A stretch of DNA of 64,000 nt, taken from the NCBI GenBank assembly GCA_038049695.1, contig CP142459.1, positions 72,143,001 to 72,207,000 of the forward strand. Direction: 5' to 3'. Shown here one piece after another: positions 1-9,718 of the stretch. Below the pieces are notes generated by a model. It searched no databases. It was not told where the DNA came from and was given only the letters and a program-made list of their open reading frames with translations. A program made the translations under genes and the position numbers. How positions within the stretch are numbered: the stretch's first letter is position 1; each line of letters opens with the position of its first letter. This DNA is from Cinnamomum chago (lineage: Eukaryota > Streptophyta > Magnoliopsida > Laurales > Lauraceae).

Positions 1-216
1 TTAGCTGTGTTCATGGCTTTGGTGATTTTGACCAGTCCAGATCTTCTTAGGATAGCCTTTCCACCTCCAATAGTATTTGTCTTGTCATCTTCTTGCTTCT
101 CAGATGCTTGGTCAATGAAAATCCTCGTGCATAAATGTTGAAAGTGCAACTGTCCATGTCCTCTGCAACCGTAGTCGTTGAGTTTCTCTATGGTCAAAGT
201 GGCCCAATCAGCCATG
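1..216 (-). CDS. Partial open frame at left edge, unknown product
   Basis: Reading leftwards from an ATG at 216, about 71 codons stay open to the window edge with no stop, beginning MADWATLTIEKLNDYGCRGH and ending near KITKAMNTA. The frame is mixed in composition (charged, Cys, His, Gly) rather than simple sequence, which is more than most chance frames here show. I do not recognise the family. It could be the 5' exon of a gene lying left of the window, or a piece of a transposon gene, since the next kilobase is transposon-rich. No promoter or splice site was identified with confidence. Confidence 0.35.
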
Positions 217-511
217 GTATAACTAGGAAATTTGCCTGGGAGAGGTCACTATGTTAAACAATATTTCTTGTGGGGGAGGGGGCCAATGTAGAGGGTTTTT
301 CAAAAACTTTGGAGGAGATGCCACCCTTTTCCCCTCCTTTAGGTTGGCTCCTTTGAGACAAGATAAGTGTTGGTCACCGCATTCCTAATCAGCTCTAAAT
401 TGGCCCAAACAGGGGGTCCATGCAAAACCAACCACCGTATTGGGCCCAAGAATCCTCATTTTCTCAACTACCCCAGAGTTGATATCTTTGTTTTTAAGTT
501 GTTCTTGCCCT
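217..511. other. Intergenic, no gene seen
   Basis: Short gene-free stretch. The G-rich and C-rich pieces around 270-330 resemble fragments of the hAT-like repeats seen at 28.6-29.0 kb and 62.7 kb, but no boundaries can be set. Confidence 0.4.
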
Positions 512-519
512 CCTCTGGA

Positions 520-918
520 TAGAGATGTAAATGGGTACCCGATTCTCCGATTAATCGGAGGTTCCGACTTATTTAAAATCGGATCTGGGTCCTTATCTAG
601 GCCCTGATAAGTAAATGAGTCCGGTTCAGGTTCCACCTTGGTTCGGACCCGTGGACTCAAAACCAGACATATTACCTTAATTTTCGAAAATCTCTCATAA
701 AAATTATTATTTTTTAAAATATCATTCTCTATCTAAATCCGGACCTTTATCTAGACCCGTCCCATATATGGTTCTAGTTTCGGTTCCGGATCCAAAAAAC
801 CGGTTCCGGGTTCGGATCTGGTTCCACCTTCTCCTTAACGGTTCCGGTTCCGGTTCCAGGTCCACCATTGACTCGGACCGGAGGACCCGGAACTGGAACC
901 GACCCGTTTACAACCCTA
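520..918. mobile_element. hAT-like MITE, 399 bp
   Basis: The left end tagagatgtaaatggg and the inverse of the right end, tagggttgtaaacggg, form an imperfect terminal inverted repeat typical of hAT elements. Flanks cctctgga (512-519) and cctctaaa (919-926) look like an 8-bp target duplication with two changes. The interior is rich in ggttccggttcc-type repeats. A related copy lies at about 41009-41330. No transposase is encoded, so the element is non-autonomous. Confidence 0.7.
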
Positions 919-1019
919 CCTCTAAAGGGGGTTGAATGAACGTTTGTAGTCCTCCTGTCACCTTTGTGAGCGGATCCACATCCACCATCAAAGAAGTTTA
1001 CCATCAAAATTTCACTTTT

Positions 1020-1320
1020 AGGGCATATTTATTTGCATGAATTTTTATACATAGGAATTTATAGTCAAATGTGCTCCAACAAAGGATTATTAAAAAGACA
1101 ACGGATATTATATATAATGCCAATATGTAGATGAAACCTTCACATTTTCTTAGAATCTCAATAGACAGGTCTGACATCACCTTATTCATTTTTTATATCA
1201 AGGGAGGATAATTTGATGGTCATTTTAGAAATTCACTTTTGTTTATTCAATTTTAACCACTTAAAAAAGTCTCTAATAAACTCATATGTATTATACAACT
1301 GCATGAAACAAACAGGCCCT
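1020..1320. mobile_element. MITE, AGGGC..GCCCT family
   Basis: The left end agggcatatttatttgcatg and the inverse of the right end, agggcctgtttgtttcatgc, are matching terminal inverted repeats. Similar ends occur at 2993-3314 and 8857-9100. The AT-rich interior has no coding capacity. I see no clear target duplication, so the superfamily is left open. Confidence 0.55.
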
Positions 1321-1434
1321 CAGTTGCTGGGTTACGTAAGCTTTTATGATACACTTTGATCAGTCTACGTTTCTTGGTTGCACTAGTTTGAGTTTGTTGA
1401 AACAGAACAAAAGCTTCTACCTACCTTTCAGAAA

Positions 1435-1509
1435 GGAAAAGGCCACTTGGACCGATTCTGGGGACCGGGCCAATGTTCGGTCCCCAGAATCGGTCCACCT
1501 AGCAGGACT
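1435..1509. mobile_element. Small foldback element
   Basis: Twenty-base perfect arms (1448-1467 and 1478-1497) separated by 10 bases form a hairpin. The direct repeat ctttcagaaa lies immediately on both sides (1425-1434 and 1510-1519) and looks like a target duplication of 9-10 bp, as Mutator-like elements make. It could alternatively be a chance hairpin, but the duplication argues against that. Confidence 0.55.
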
Positions 1510-1770
1510 CTTTCAGAAAAGTGAAAAGTTCACCTGTCAAGAGGTGAATTGACTTAAGAACCGCAGTTTAAGCCATTTAATGTGTCCCAATTGCACCAAT
1601 TCAAAGTTAAATTACCAGGGTGGAGCCCATCTTGCATCATCCAAATCGCATTTTTCCCAGTTTCATCTTAGAGTTATTAGTTATTTGATAGTATTGTGGA
1701 TTTGTGGTATATAACAGAAAACATTTGGGATGGTTTAATCTTTGTGGATTTCTGGTTTTGTGCTGTAAAC

Positions 1771-2238
1771 TAGGGGTGCATAAAAAATCCGTCGATCCGA
1801 TCCGTTCCGATCCATGGATTTTTATCCGATCCGAAGGTAAACAGATTGGTGACGGATTGAGAATTTTGTAATCCGTTAGCAACGGATTGGTGGCGGATTC
1901 CACCCTCAATCCGTGGATTCAATCCGATCCGATCCGTTGATATTAAATATAAATAAAAAAATATAAATGATCTAAATATAAATTAAGATGTTTAAATATA
2001 AAATAAGAAAACAAAATTATGGGTCAAAATATAATTTTTTTACAACATGTTTGATATTTTTCTTTTAACATTAGATTGAACGGATTAATTCGATTCGATC
2101 CGATCTGGTCCTCCACGGATCTGATCTGATTATAACAGTCACGGATTGGTGACGGATTCTAAATTCGTCAATCCGTAGGTAACGGATTGGTAACAGATTT
2201 GGCCCAATCCGCACCAATCCGATCCATGTACACCCCTA
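1771..2238. mobile_element. hAT-like MITE, 468 bp, perfect 8-bp TSD
   Basis: It begins taggggtgca and ends tacaccccta, and is flanked on both sides by the identical 8-mer ctgtaaac (1763-1770 and 2239-2246). The two thirds nearest the ends are built of ggattggtgacggatt / aatccgatccgatcc subrepeats in inverted orientation, around an AT-rich core. There is no transposase. Confidence 0.85.
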
Positions 2239-2481
2239 CTGTAAACTGCAGTTCAATTAGCAACAACTTCAGTTGGCCCAAATGGAGATAGAGGTCTGTC
2301 GATTGATCCCTAGATATCCAACTTATTTATTAAATGGGCCAAATATCACAAGCCTGCGCCCTTATAAAGTTCAACCTGACACGGCCAGCCTAACTTCTTT
2401 AGAAGTAGATTTTTGGGTGCAATTACTTGTGGTATTTGGATATCTCTGAATTAAATATTGTAGGCAGATAAGAAGAAATTA

Positions 2482-2559
2482 GACCTAGATATCAAAACTT
2501 CTAGCTCTGGAAGAGGGAGAAACCATGGTCCTAACCACTCAGCCAACCCCTTGAGGTTA
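2482..2559 (-). mobile_element. SINE fragment (head only)
   Basis: About 78 bases match the tRNA-like head of the SINE at 19088-19315 in inverse orientation, including the A-box-like piece read here as accactcagccaacccc. The body and poly-A tail are absent, so this is a truncated copy. Confidence 0.6.
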
Positions 2560-2992
2560 GAAAGAAAGTATATGAGCCCACCTAAATTAGGTTTATGTAG
2601 GAGGCTTAAATGAGTTAGACAAGTTATGGCAATCAATTGATAATGTCGCACCCGTTTGTTTTAAAGTTGCAACTCAGGATTTCCATATTTACAGTGGATC
2701 TATATTTGGTGCGGGTCGGGTTCAAGTCATTTTAGAGCATTTTAATTAGCGGACACTTCAGATTTTGTCACCAGCGAATTGAGATTTTATTTTTATTTTT
2801 TCTTGCTAAATTAGGCTGTTTATTAAGAGTGATACTTTAAACTTGAAGGCTCACGTACCGATCCTTGGGTCATGGGTGTGAAAATATTAAGGTGTCAACA
2901 TTATTCAACCATGAGTGTGTTTACGAGTTGAGCCTATTTTTAGTTTAATGAATACACAATATTTCAATCTTGAAGTAGAATGATGGCAACTA

Positions 2993-3314
2993 AGGGCCTT
3001 TTTGTTTGCATGAAATTGAATCCTAGAAATTATAATAAAGCTATCATTAAATGTGATAAATTTGAGAAGGCAAAGGCGAAGATCTATACATGGCCTTCAC
3101 ATAATCACCCCTTCTATGAAAAATGAATGCCCAGCTATCATCTTAGTAAATCAAATCCTAGCTAAAGAAAGTCAAGGGTTCTCTACATCTCCACCTAATA
3201 TTTTTTACTCCTCATGTATCCCTTTAATAAGCCTTTTAAAGAGCCTTAGTTGGAACCCATTTTAACATCAATTCTGGGGATTTCAATTCCATTCCAACAA
3301 ATGGAAACAAACTT
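2993..3314. mobile_element. MITE-like inverted-repeat element
   Basis: The left end agggcctttttgtttgcatg and the inverse of the right end, caagtttgtttccatttg, are imperfect inverted repeats of the family at 1020-1320. There is no coding capacity and no clear target duplication; the right boundary is approximate. Confidence 0.4.
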
Positions 3315-3719
3315 GTTTTTCCTTTTAATTTAAGGTGTCTACATGAGGGGACCGGGACCCGAGAAACTTGCACATGCGAGGAGAGAGAGAATCCACACAC
3401 ACCTAGGTAGTGAGAACTTGCACATGTGAAGTGTTGGGTGGAGATTGTGATTACAAAAAACGAGACTTTTAGTAGTGAAAAAATTGCCTTTTTTCAACTC
3501 TTCTTTTTTTTTTTTTCCGTTGCTAAACGAGTTTTTTTAGTGACACAAGGTGCTTTTTGCCACTAAACCGTTAAACTTGTGTTAGATGGTTGGTTTGGAG
3601 AGTAAAACGACACTTTTAGCAATGTTTCAAAAATACCGCCAGCGGTTTTAATCTTGTCTTGCTGTGTTGATTTTATTCCAGTGGCAAATGTATTTATTTT
3701 TTCTTATTTGGTTCAGTGG

Positions 3720-3818
3720 CCAAGTTGGAGCGAAGTAAAAGCCGCCCACAAGGGATCGATCCCTGGTGGGTGGGATGAGAGTGAGAGCCTTTACCACTAG
3801 GTCATCTCTAAGTTCCCC
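3720..3818 (-). repeat. Possible tRNA-derived SINE piece
   Basis: On the minus strand the pieces gacctagtggtaaagg and gggatcgatccc are spaced and shaped like the A and B boxes of RNA polymerase III promoters in tRNA-derived SINEs. No cloverleaf, tail or target duplication was confirmed. Confidence 0.3.
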
Positions 3819-3851
3819 TCAATATTACTTTGACATGCATGGTTGATATTT

Positions 3852-4221
3852 GGGATTTGATTCGGTGAGAATTGTTTTCACGGAGACTCCGTAAGACTTT
3901 TTGTAGGGCCCACTGGGGTCCCATTTTGGGATGGAACCAGTGGGAATTGAATGATCCATATGGGACCACCCTCGAATATCAACTTGGCCTCAGACCCATG
4001 CTCCTAACTACTTCATCCGTGGCCAACAAGTCCAGTCCATCTATATTGATATATAATCAATCCAATGGTCCAATTTATTTGCATTGATGTCAATCCCGGA
4101 GCGTGTGACTAACAAGGGGGTCCCTGTCCAGTTCACGATTTGGATTGGGTGATAGGTGGCCCCCACCCATAGTTCTCACGGTTTGAGCCATGTGAGAACA
4201 GTTCTCACCCAACAATTTCCA
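3852..4221. mobile_element. Mutator-like MITE, 370 bp, 9-bp TSD
   Basis: Perfect 9-bp direct repeats ttgatattt (3843-3851 and 4222-4230) flank an element with long imperfect inverted ends. The left end contains ggtgagaattgttttcacgg; the inverse of the right end contains gggtgagaactgttctcac. A 9-bp duplication with long TIRs is the hallmark of Mutator-like elements. It is non-autonomous. A related gagaacagttctcac palindrome lies just outside at about 4273-4290. Confidence 0.8.
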
Positions 4222-4982
4222 TTGATATTTAAGCGTATGAGCTTTACATAAACAGGATATATATGGTGCATGAGAACAGTTCTCACTTCTCAGTAATAAA
4301 AAATCTAAAAATATAAAAGCTAATCACAAAAACGTCCCTACCAACCAACATGTCGACTCATAACTGAATCGAGCTCTCATAAAGTATGATTAATTTTACC
4401 TTTGAAAGATCAATCAACATTTCGATCGAGACAACCTCGGCGGCCAAATTGCAAGATCATGGATTAATGGGTTCTGTGTAAATGAAGGAGGTCTTAGCTA
4501 TGTTTCTTATGATCCACACCACCTCAAAAATATTGCTCTTAGATGGAGACAGCTGGGCTGCCGTTGAGTGTTCAAAGTTCTTCAAGTTTGTGGGGGCCAC
4601 AACAACAATCACGGATGGGGAAACAGAAGATTTTGATTATGAGACTTACATTTGTGCAAAATCTCAACTCTATTAGATCAACTTAATCACTTGATCCATA
4701 ACTCTTTTTAAGTTTAATGATTTTAGAAGACATCATTTTTTCCTAAATAATGCCAAACCAACGTTGAGTAATAGTTGGATGAGGGGGTTGCGAATGTGAG
4801 GGCTTTAATTGATTATAGTGATTATAGGGCGTCCAAGTGCCAAAAAAAGAGAGGCTTCATGACATCTCTCATGAGAGACGTTTTGGTGAGCGTCAACCTT
4901 AAATGTTAGGTAGTTTTGCACAAATATCATGTTTTTATTAACTTAAACCCAGCTTCATCATCAACATTTTACAGTTTACCAG

Positions 4983-5822
4983 TGTGTGGGATATTTTCAA
5001 GATACCGAGATGGGCTCCACAGTACCGAGATTATCCTAGTTTCGGTAAAAGTACCAACTAGGCATGTCTTGGTCTCGGTTTTATGTGTCTCGGCAATAGT
5101 GCAAGAATGGTCCCATATTAAGTACCAGCTCGGTAAAAGCACCAGCTCGGTGACAGCACCAGCTCGGTAGTAGTACCAGCTCGGTGATAGTACCAGCTCG
5201 ATAGAATCACCAGCTCAGTAACAGCACCAGCTCAGTGACAATACCAACTCGGTAACAACACCAGCTCGGTAGTAGCACTAGCTCGGTGATAGCACCAACT
5301 CAATAGAAGCACCAGCTCGGTATCGTCTTTAGTTCGGCTAACTGAGACAAGCACTGACAACTATACCTTTATGAAGGCTCAACCACATTACAAACTATGT
5401 TGACTAATGATGACATGCATCGGATAGGGATAAAACATTATCATTGCCCGGTGGCTACGTCTACATCAGGATAAGGTCCATTGAGACTCTACTCCCAAGA
5501 CATTAGGATAAGGTCCGATGAGACTACACCTCCAAAAGTCAACTCTTGGCATCTATATAAGATCTAATCCAAAGAAGGTACGCTCACGCTCATGCTTATA
5601 CATATATCCATGTCCTAAGCTCCCCCTTCTTCATCCTTTGTCTAGTGACTGCACTAACTTAGGCATTGGAGAGCCTTCGGTTGACTGCAGCCAGTGTCTT
5701 TGACATTTGCTTCTCTTTACCTTTCAAATTTCAGGCATCCAATCTTCCCCAAAGAACTTCATAAAGATCCTAATTCATCTATAATCCATCCTTCCAAGCC
5801 CGTATTATTTTAAGCACTTACA
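4983..5822 (+). repeat. Left LTR of the gag-only element
   Basis: Runs from TGTGTGGGATATT to GCACTTACA. It holds a block of degenerate 17-18-base tandem repeats of the form agcaccagctcggt (about 5118-5330) and a TATA-like ctatataag near 5553, presumably the LTR promoter. It is the pair of 7644-8452. Confidence 0.9.
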
Positions 5823-5845
5823 ATTGGCGCCGTCTGTGGGGAGAT
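5823..5845 (+). other. Primer-binding site of the gag-only element
   Basis: The sequence ttggcgccgtctgtgggg directly after the left LTR matches the usual primer-binding site of many plant Ty3/gypsy elements. Confidence 0.75.
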
Positions 5846-5866
5846 CAAACTACATTTACAAACATC

Positions 5867-7260
5867 ATGCCTCCGAAAACCAGAAACGGTGCATGACCAT
5901 CAAAGGCCCCGTCACTACCACCAGTATTACCAAAGCCCTTACCGCCGGTCTCTCGCCAGAGGAGATCCAAGGGAAGGTCCGTTGTAGCAAGCGTGGAAGG
6001 ACCTGTGACTCAGTTGGGTTCATCTTCAAGGGGGGTGACAGCACCTCCCCGCCAAGATAACTTTCTAACGGCACCACCCCAGCAGAATGTTCCTTTACTG
6101 GAGAGTCCCCGATGAGAAAGGTCCCATCATCATATCGATGCTGACGATGACAACAACCCTTTCCTCGAGGATATCAGGGCCAAAACATTGTTATCCAAGA
6201 GAAGGATGAGTTGATTCGTCAGCTCAGGCAGCAGCTCCGGGAGAAGGCGAAAACCCTGACTCCACCCTCTAGGCACAACCGAGCTCCATCAACTGAACAA
6301 GATTTGAGGCAAATCTTGAATAACAAAAGGCGCGACCGAACTCATGATAAGAGCTCGAGTAGCAGCCACTTAAATGGAGACTCAAGGAAGTCTAGACAAA
6401 GACCGGAGAACAATGACGACTTGAGAGAATGGCTTGACCGACAAGTCAAGCAAAAGGTCCAGCGTAACATGGAGGTAGTCGGTTTCATCCGAGATCGGCT
6501 AAACGCCTACGACACCGTAGATCTCGGCACATCTCCCTTCTCTTAAGAAATAAGGAACTTTTCCCTCCCCGAAAAGTTCAGTGTCTCGAGGTTTATCCTT
6601 TATGATGGAACCTTAGACCCAACATCACACCTCCGACACTTCACTCAGAGAATGTCGGTTTGGGGTGATATAGGTCATCTCAACTACAGAGTTTTCTCCT
6701 CCAGTATGGGAGACCTTCCCCTAAAGTGGTTCTGTGCACTTCGTGAGAGGTCAGTTTCGAGCTGGCAGCAACTCCGGAACTCCTTCATGGAAAAGTTACA
6801 GGCACACAAAGTCATTCCAAAGACGGACGACGACATAATGGCCCTCAGAATGAGGCGGACCGAGAACATCACTCAGTTCGCCAAGAGGTTTGGAACTATT
6901 TATAGCCAAGTCGAAGACGCCACTGATAAGGTGGCAATCAAATCCTTCAAGTAAGTTCTACAGCCAGGCAATGAGCTTTGAAAGGACTTGGTTCGATTCC
7001 CCGTGGTCATGATGAATGCACTGATGGCCAGGGTGAATCAGTTCATCGAACAAGAAGAAATGAGGCCTGAGCTCAACATCGCCGAAATGATGATGATCAG
7101 GATAGCGATGAGTCGGAGGGATACAGAACTTGGGGGGGGGGGGGGGGCAGAGAGGATAAAGATGAAGTCACCGAGACAAAAGAAGAGCAATCTTGGAAAT
7201 AGTTCCTTGGTTCATCTTGGAAGGTCTTCATCAACGGATTCTCAACTTTCAAAATCAGGC
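5867..7260 (+). pseudogene. gag-like coding region (fossil)
   Basis: Pieces of translated sequence from about 5867 to 7260 resemble retrotransposon Gag: a basic N-terminal part starting MPPKTRN, a Gln/Arg-rich middle, and a retrotrans_gag-like core containing WFCALRERSVSSWQQL and FMEKL followed by ITQFAKRF. The region is broken in several places and stands alone without pol. The part after about 7130 grades into repeats. Confidence 0.7.
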
Positions 7261-7284
7261 TGAAAGTATCTCGATTTTGGTCGT

Positions 7285-7480
7285 CTTCGGAAGGCAAGCT
7301 TGAAATTCGGGACCTCGATGATAACACTAGCCTCGATCTGAAGAACTTCGTGGCCTCGATGATAGCACCAGCCTCGATTTGAAGAACTTCGCGGCCTCGG
7401 TGATACCACCAGCCTCGGTTTGAACAACTTCGCCACCTCGGTGATAGCATTAGCCTCGGTTGTAGTGGCTTCAATCGTGG
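7285..7480. repeat. Degenerate tandem repeat inside the fossil
   Basis: About four units of roughly 50 bases share gcctcggtgatagcaccagcc and ttgaagaacttcg-like pieces. The gatagcaccag-ctcgg core is the same motif that is tandemly repeated in the LTRs of this element. Confidence 0.7.
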
Positions 7481-7643
7481 CAACTTCAGCCATCGTGGTA
7501 GAGATCGGACGTCACCGACCGACACCAAGATAAAGTATGGTACAAGTTTCAAACTAAATGTTCAGAAGATTCTCCATCATAATACTTAGCTTCCGACCTC
7601 AAAGAGTTAGAGAACTCTAAGAAGTCAGAAGCTAGGGGGTAAT

Positions 7644-8452
7644 TGTGTGGGGTATTTTCAAGATACCGAGATGGGCTCCACAGTACCGAGATTATCCTAG
7701 TTTCGGTAAAAGTACCAGTTAGGCATGTCTTGGTCTCGGTTTTATGCGTCTCGGCAATAGTGCCAGAATGATCCCATATTAATTAAGTACCAGCTCGGTG
7801 ACAACACCAGCTCGGTAGTAGTACCAGCTCATAATAGCACCGGCTCGGTGACAGTACCAACTCGGTAACAGCACTACCTCGGTAACAACACCAGCTCGGT
7901 AGTAGCACCAGCTTGGTGACAACACCAGCTCAGTAGAAGCACCACCTCGGTATCGTCTTCAATTCGGCTAACTGAGACAAGCACTGACAACTGTACCTTT
8001 ATGAAGGCTCAACCACGTTACAGAATGTGTTGAGTAATGATGACATGCATTGGATAGAGATAAAACGTCATCATTGCCCGGTGGCTACGTCTACATTAAG
8101 GTAAGGTCCATTGGGACTCCACTCCAAAGATGTCAGGATAAGGTCCGATGGGACTACACCTCCAAAAGCCAACTCTTGACCTTTATATAAGATCTAATTC
8201 AAAGAAGGTACGCTCATGCTTACATATATATATATATCTATGTTCTAAGCTCCCCCTTCTTCATCCTTTGTTTAGTGACTGCACTAACTCAGGCATCGGA
8301 GAGCCTTCAGCTGACTGCAGCCAGGGTCTCTGACCTTTGTTTCTCCTTCCCTTTCAAATTTCAGGCATCCAATCTTCCCTAAAGAACTTCATAAAGATCT
8401 TAATCCATATATAATCCATCCTTCCAAGCCTGTATTATTTTAGGCACTTACA
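7644..8452 (+). repeat. Right LTR of the gag-only element
   Basis: Starts TGTGTGGGGTATT and ends GCACTTACA, collinear with 4983-5822. It has a shorter ctcggt tandem-repeat block (about 7788-7950), which explains most of the length difference from the left LTR. Confidence 0.9.
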
Positions 8453-8611
8453 ACCAGAATCTTTTCACAATGTTATCGTCAGGGGAAAAAAAAACTGCAA
8501 AGGAGACTTGCCCACACTATTATTCTAACAGGGTACCGTATGGGTGGAGATGCCCAAGTCAAGGGTTGAACATGGGTCACGAAGCCGAGGCCTAGGCCAT
8601 TATATGCAGAT

Positions 8612-8754
8612 CAAAAAGTCTACTTGGACAAACTTTTTGGCCCGAATTTTGGCCAACCCCCATGGTTTGCATTGAATATCACTATGATATTCAATGCAAA
8701 CCATGGGGGTTGGCCAAAATTCGGGCCAAAAAGTTTGTCCATGTAGCATTACTC
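8612..8754. mobile_element. Near-perfect foldback, Mutator-like, 143 bp
   Basis: Arms 8620-8681 and 8685-8746 are 62 bases long with one mismatch and a 3-base loop. The 9-mer tatgcagat flanks the element on both sides (8603-8611 and 8755-8763). A 9-bp duplication fits a Mutator-like element. Near-identity of the arms implies recent insertion or ongoing arm homogenisation. Transcribed, it would give a long RNA hairpin. It sits only 155 bases beyond the gag-only LTR element. Confidence 0.85.
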
Positions 8755-8856
8755 TATGCAGATATAGGCTGGGCTTTAGACCTGTGGGCTAGGCATGAGC
8801 ATGAAATTCTGGCCCAACAGACACACTGAAATGGGCCCGATCCACGTTGGCCTTGT

Positions 8857-9100
8857 AGGGCCCGTTTGCTTTTATAGAACAGATAGGAATTCATATTCAA
8901 ATGAGCTCCACGTAAGGATTATTAAAGTGAGACTCTAATTACTTGAGTGATAAAAGGATATTCACTTCAAGATTTAGTTTCCAATATTAAAGGAAATATT
9001 ATTTTAAGGTCATTTTTGGATATTCACCTTTAACTATTTACATATAGAAATACACCGTCTTTGAATTCGTGGGAATTCGTTACATGAAATAAACACGCCT
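8857..9100. mobile_element. MITE, AGGGC..GCCT family
   Basis: The left end agggcccgtttgctttta and the inverse of the right end, aggcgtgtttatttcatg, form imperfect inverted repeats like those of 1020-1320. Shared interior pieces (ctccacgtaaggattattaa versus ctccaacaaaggattattaa) confirm the relation. No target duplication is evident. Confidence 0.55.
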
Positions 9101-9530
9101 AGTCCTAGCCATCGGCTGGATTTAGTCCCATGGTTAGATGCACGCCTGTACATTAGGCCCGATGGCTCATATCTGGAGTCTAGTGAGCTCGAGAGGGCCT
9201 GGGGTATAGTTTCTTAGCACAGATTAATAAAAAAACAAAACACAAGCAGGGCTTGGGCTTAACAACCAGGCCCCTGAGAGCTAGCCTTATAAGTTACTGA
9301 CTACAAGTGTTGTGTCACTTGTGCGGCATGTTAGGATCTAAATGCAGTTGGAAAAGGACATGAAAGAAGCAAAGCCACATATGAAAGAAAAGATAGCAGA
9401 AGTTCTGACCAGTGACCACGGGATATGATTCTCTTCCCTCAACCTGAGCTCAAAGGCGGCCAGGTTCAATGAACAATTGAACATAGCCTTATCTCATTAC
9501 ATGTCCAAACTAAACAAACTAACAGAATCC

Positions 9531-9545
9531 CCAATATAAATAGAG
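9531..9545 (+). promoter_or_regulatory. Probable TATA box of MIR395
   Basis: The sequence tataaatag at 9535-9543 lies about 95 bases upstream of the MIR395 hairpin base, a fitting distance for a polymerase II start near 9565-9575. Confidence 0.45.
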
Positions 9546-9627
9546 ACCCAAGTCAGGACTTCTTCCAGCAGGAAACCATTGCTAGGTAGCAGTAAATGTG
9601 CAAGTAAAGTAAGAAGGCTCGTTGGGT

Positions 9628-9718
9628 GTCCTCTAGAGTTCCCCTCAAACTCTTCTGGAGGGTTACGAGAGTAACATTCTCTCCTGAAGAGTTTGGGGGA
9701 ACTCCAGGTGCTGCTCGA
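9628..9718 (+). ncRNA. MIR395: MIR395 microRNA precursor
   Basis: miR395 is induced by sulfate starvation and directs cleavage of ATP sulfurylase and SULTR2;1 mRNAs. The 3' arm at 9684-9704 reads CTGAAGAG followed by TTTGGGGGAACTC, which is the canonical miR395 sequence except for A instead of T at position 7. The 5' arm at 9636-9660 pairs along its length, with one bulged C (9646), one G-U pair and one T-T mismatch. The changed base 9690 pairs with T 9651, so the change is compensated in the star strand. A short inner stem (gttac-gaga-gtaac, 9662-9675) closes the loop. The mature strand on the 3' arm and the flanking CTCTAGAGTTCCCCT agree with known MIR395 genes. Family clusters are common, but only one copy is seen here. 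Expression is inferred only. Confidence 0.85.

Larger units (their letters stand above)
4978..8457 (+). mobile_element. Ty3/gypsy-type gag-only LTR retroelement (fossil)
   Basis: The element spans 4983-8452 and is flanked by the 5-bp duplication accag (4978-4982, 8453-8457). The two LTRs (840 and 809 bp) both start TGTGTGG and end CTTACA. A primer-binding site ttggcgccgtctgtgggg follows the left LTR and a purine tract precedes the right one. The internal 1.8 kb carries a gag-like coding region but no protease, reverse transcriptase, RNase H or integrase, so it would have depended on another element (TR-GAG/LARD-like). The coding part is broken in several places. By hand count the LTRs differ at about 47 of some 525 bases in their 3' part (about 9%), suggesting a few to perhaps ten million years. 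Confidence 0.9.

Noticed and set aside
385-1007. Minus frames of 77 and 91 codons rich in Pro, Glu and Asp
   Set aside because: They lie inside or overlap the hAT-like MITE at 520-918 and translate its ggttcc repeats.
4482-4676. 64-codon frame (and an alternative frame before it) that looks mildly protein-like
   Set aside because: No domain, no convincing splice partners and competing frames; probably chance or a very old gene scrap.
5118-5330. Regular short repeats as a CRISPR array
   Set aside because: Repeats are degenerate, contiguous, without unique spacers, and inside a plant LTR.
7097-7552. 151-codon minus-strand frame
   Set aside because: Antisense to the gag-like region and the internal tandem repeats of the LTR fossil.
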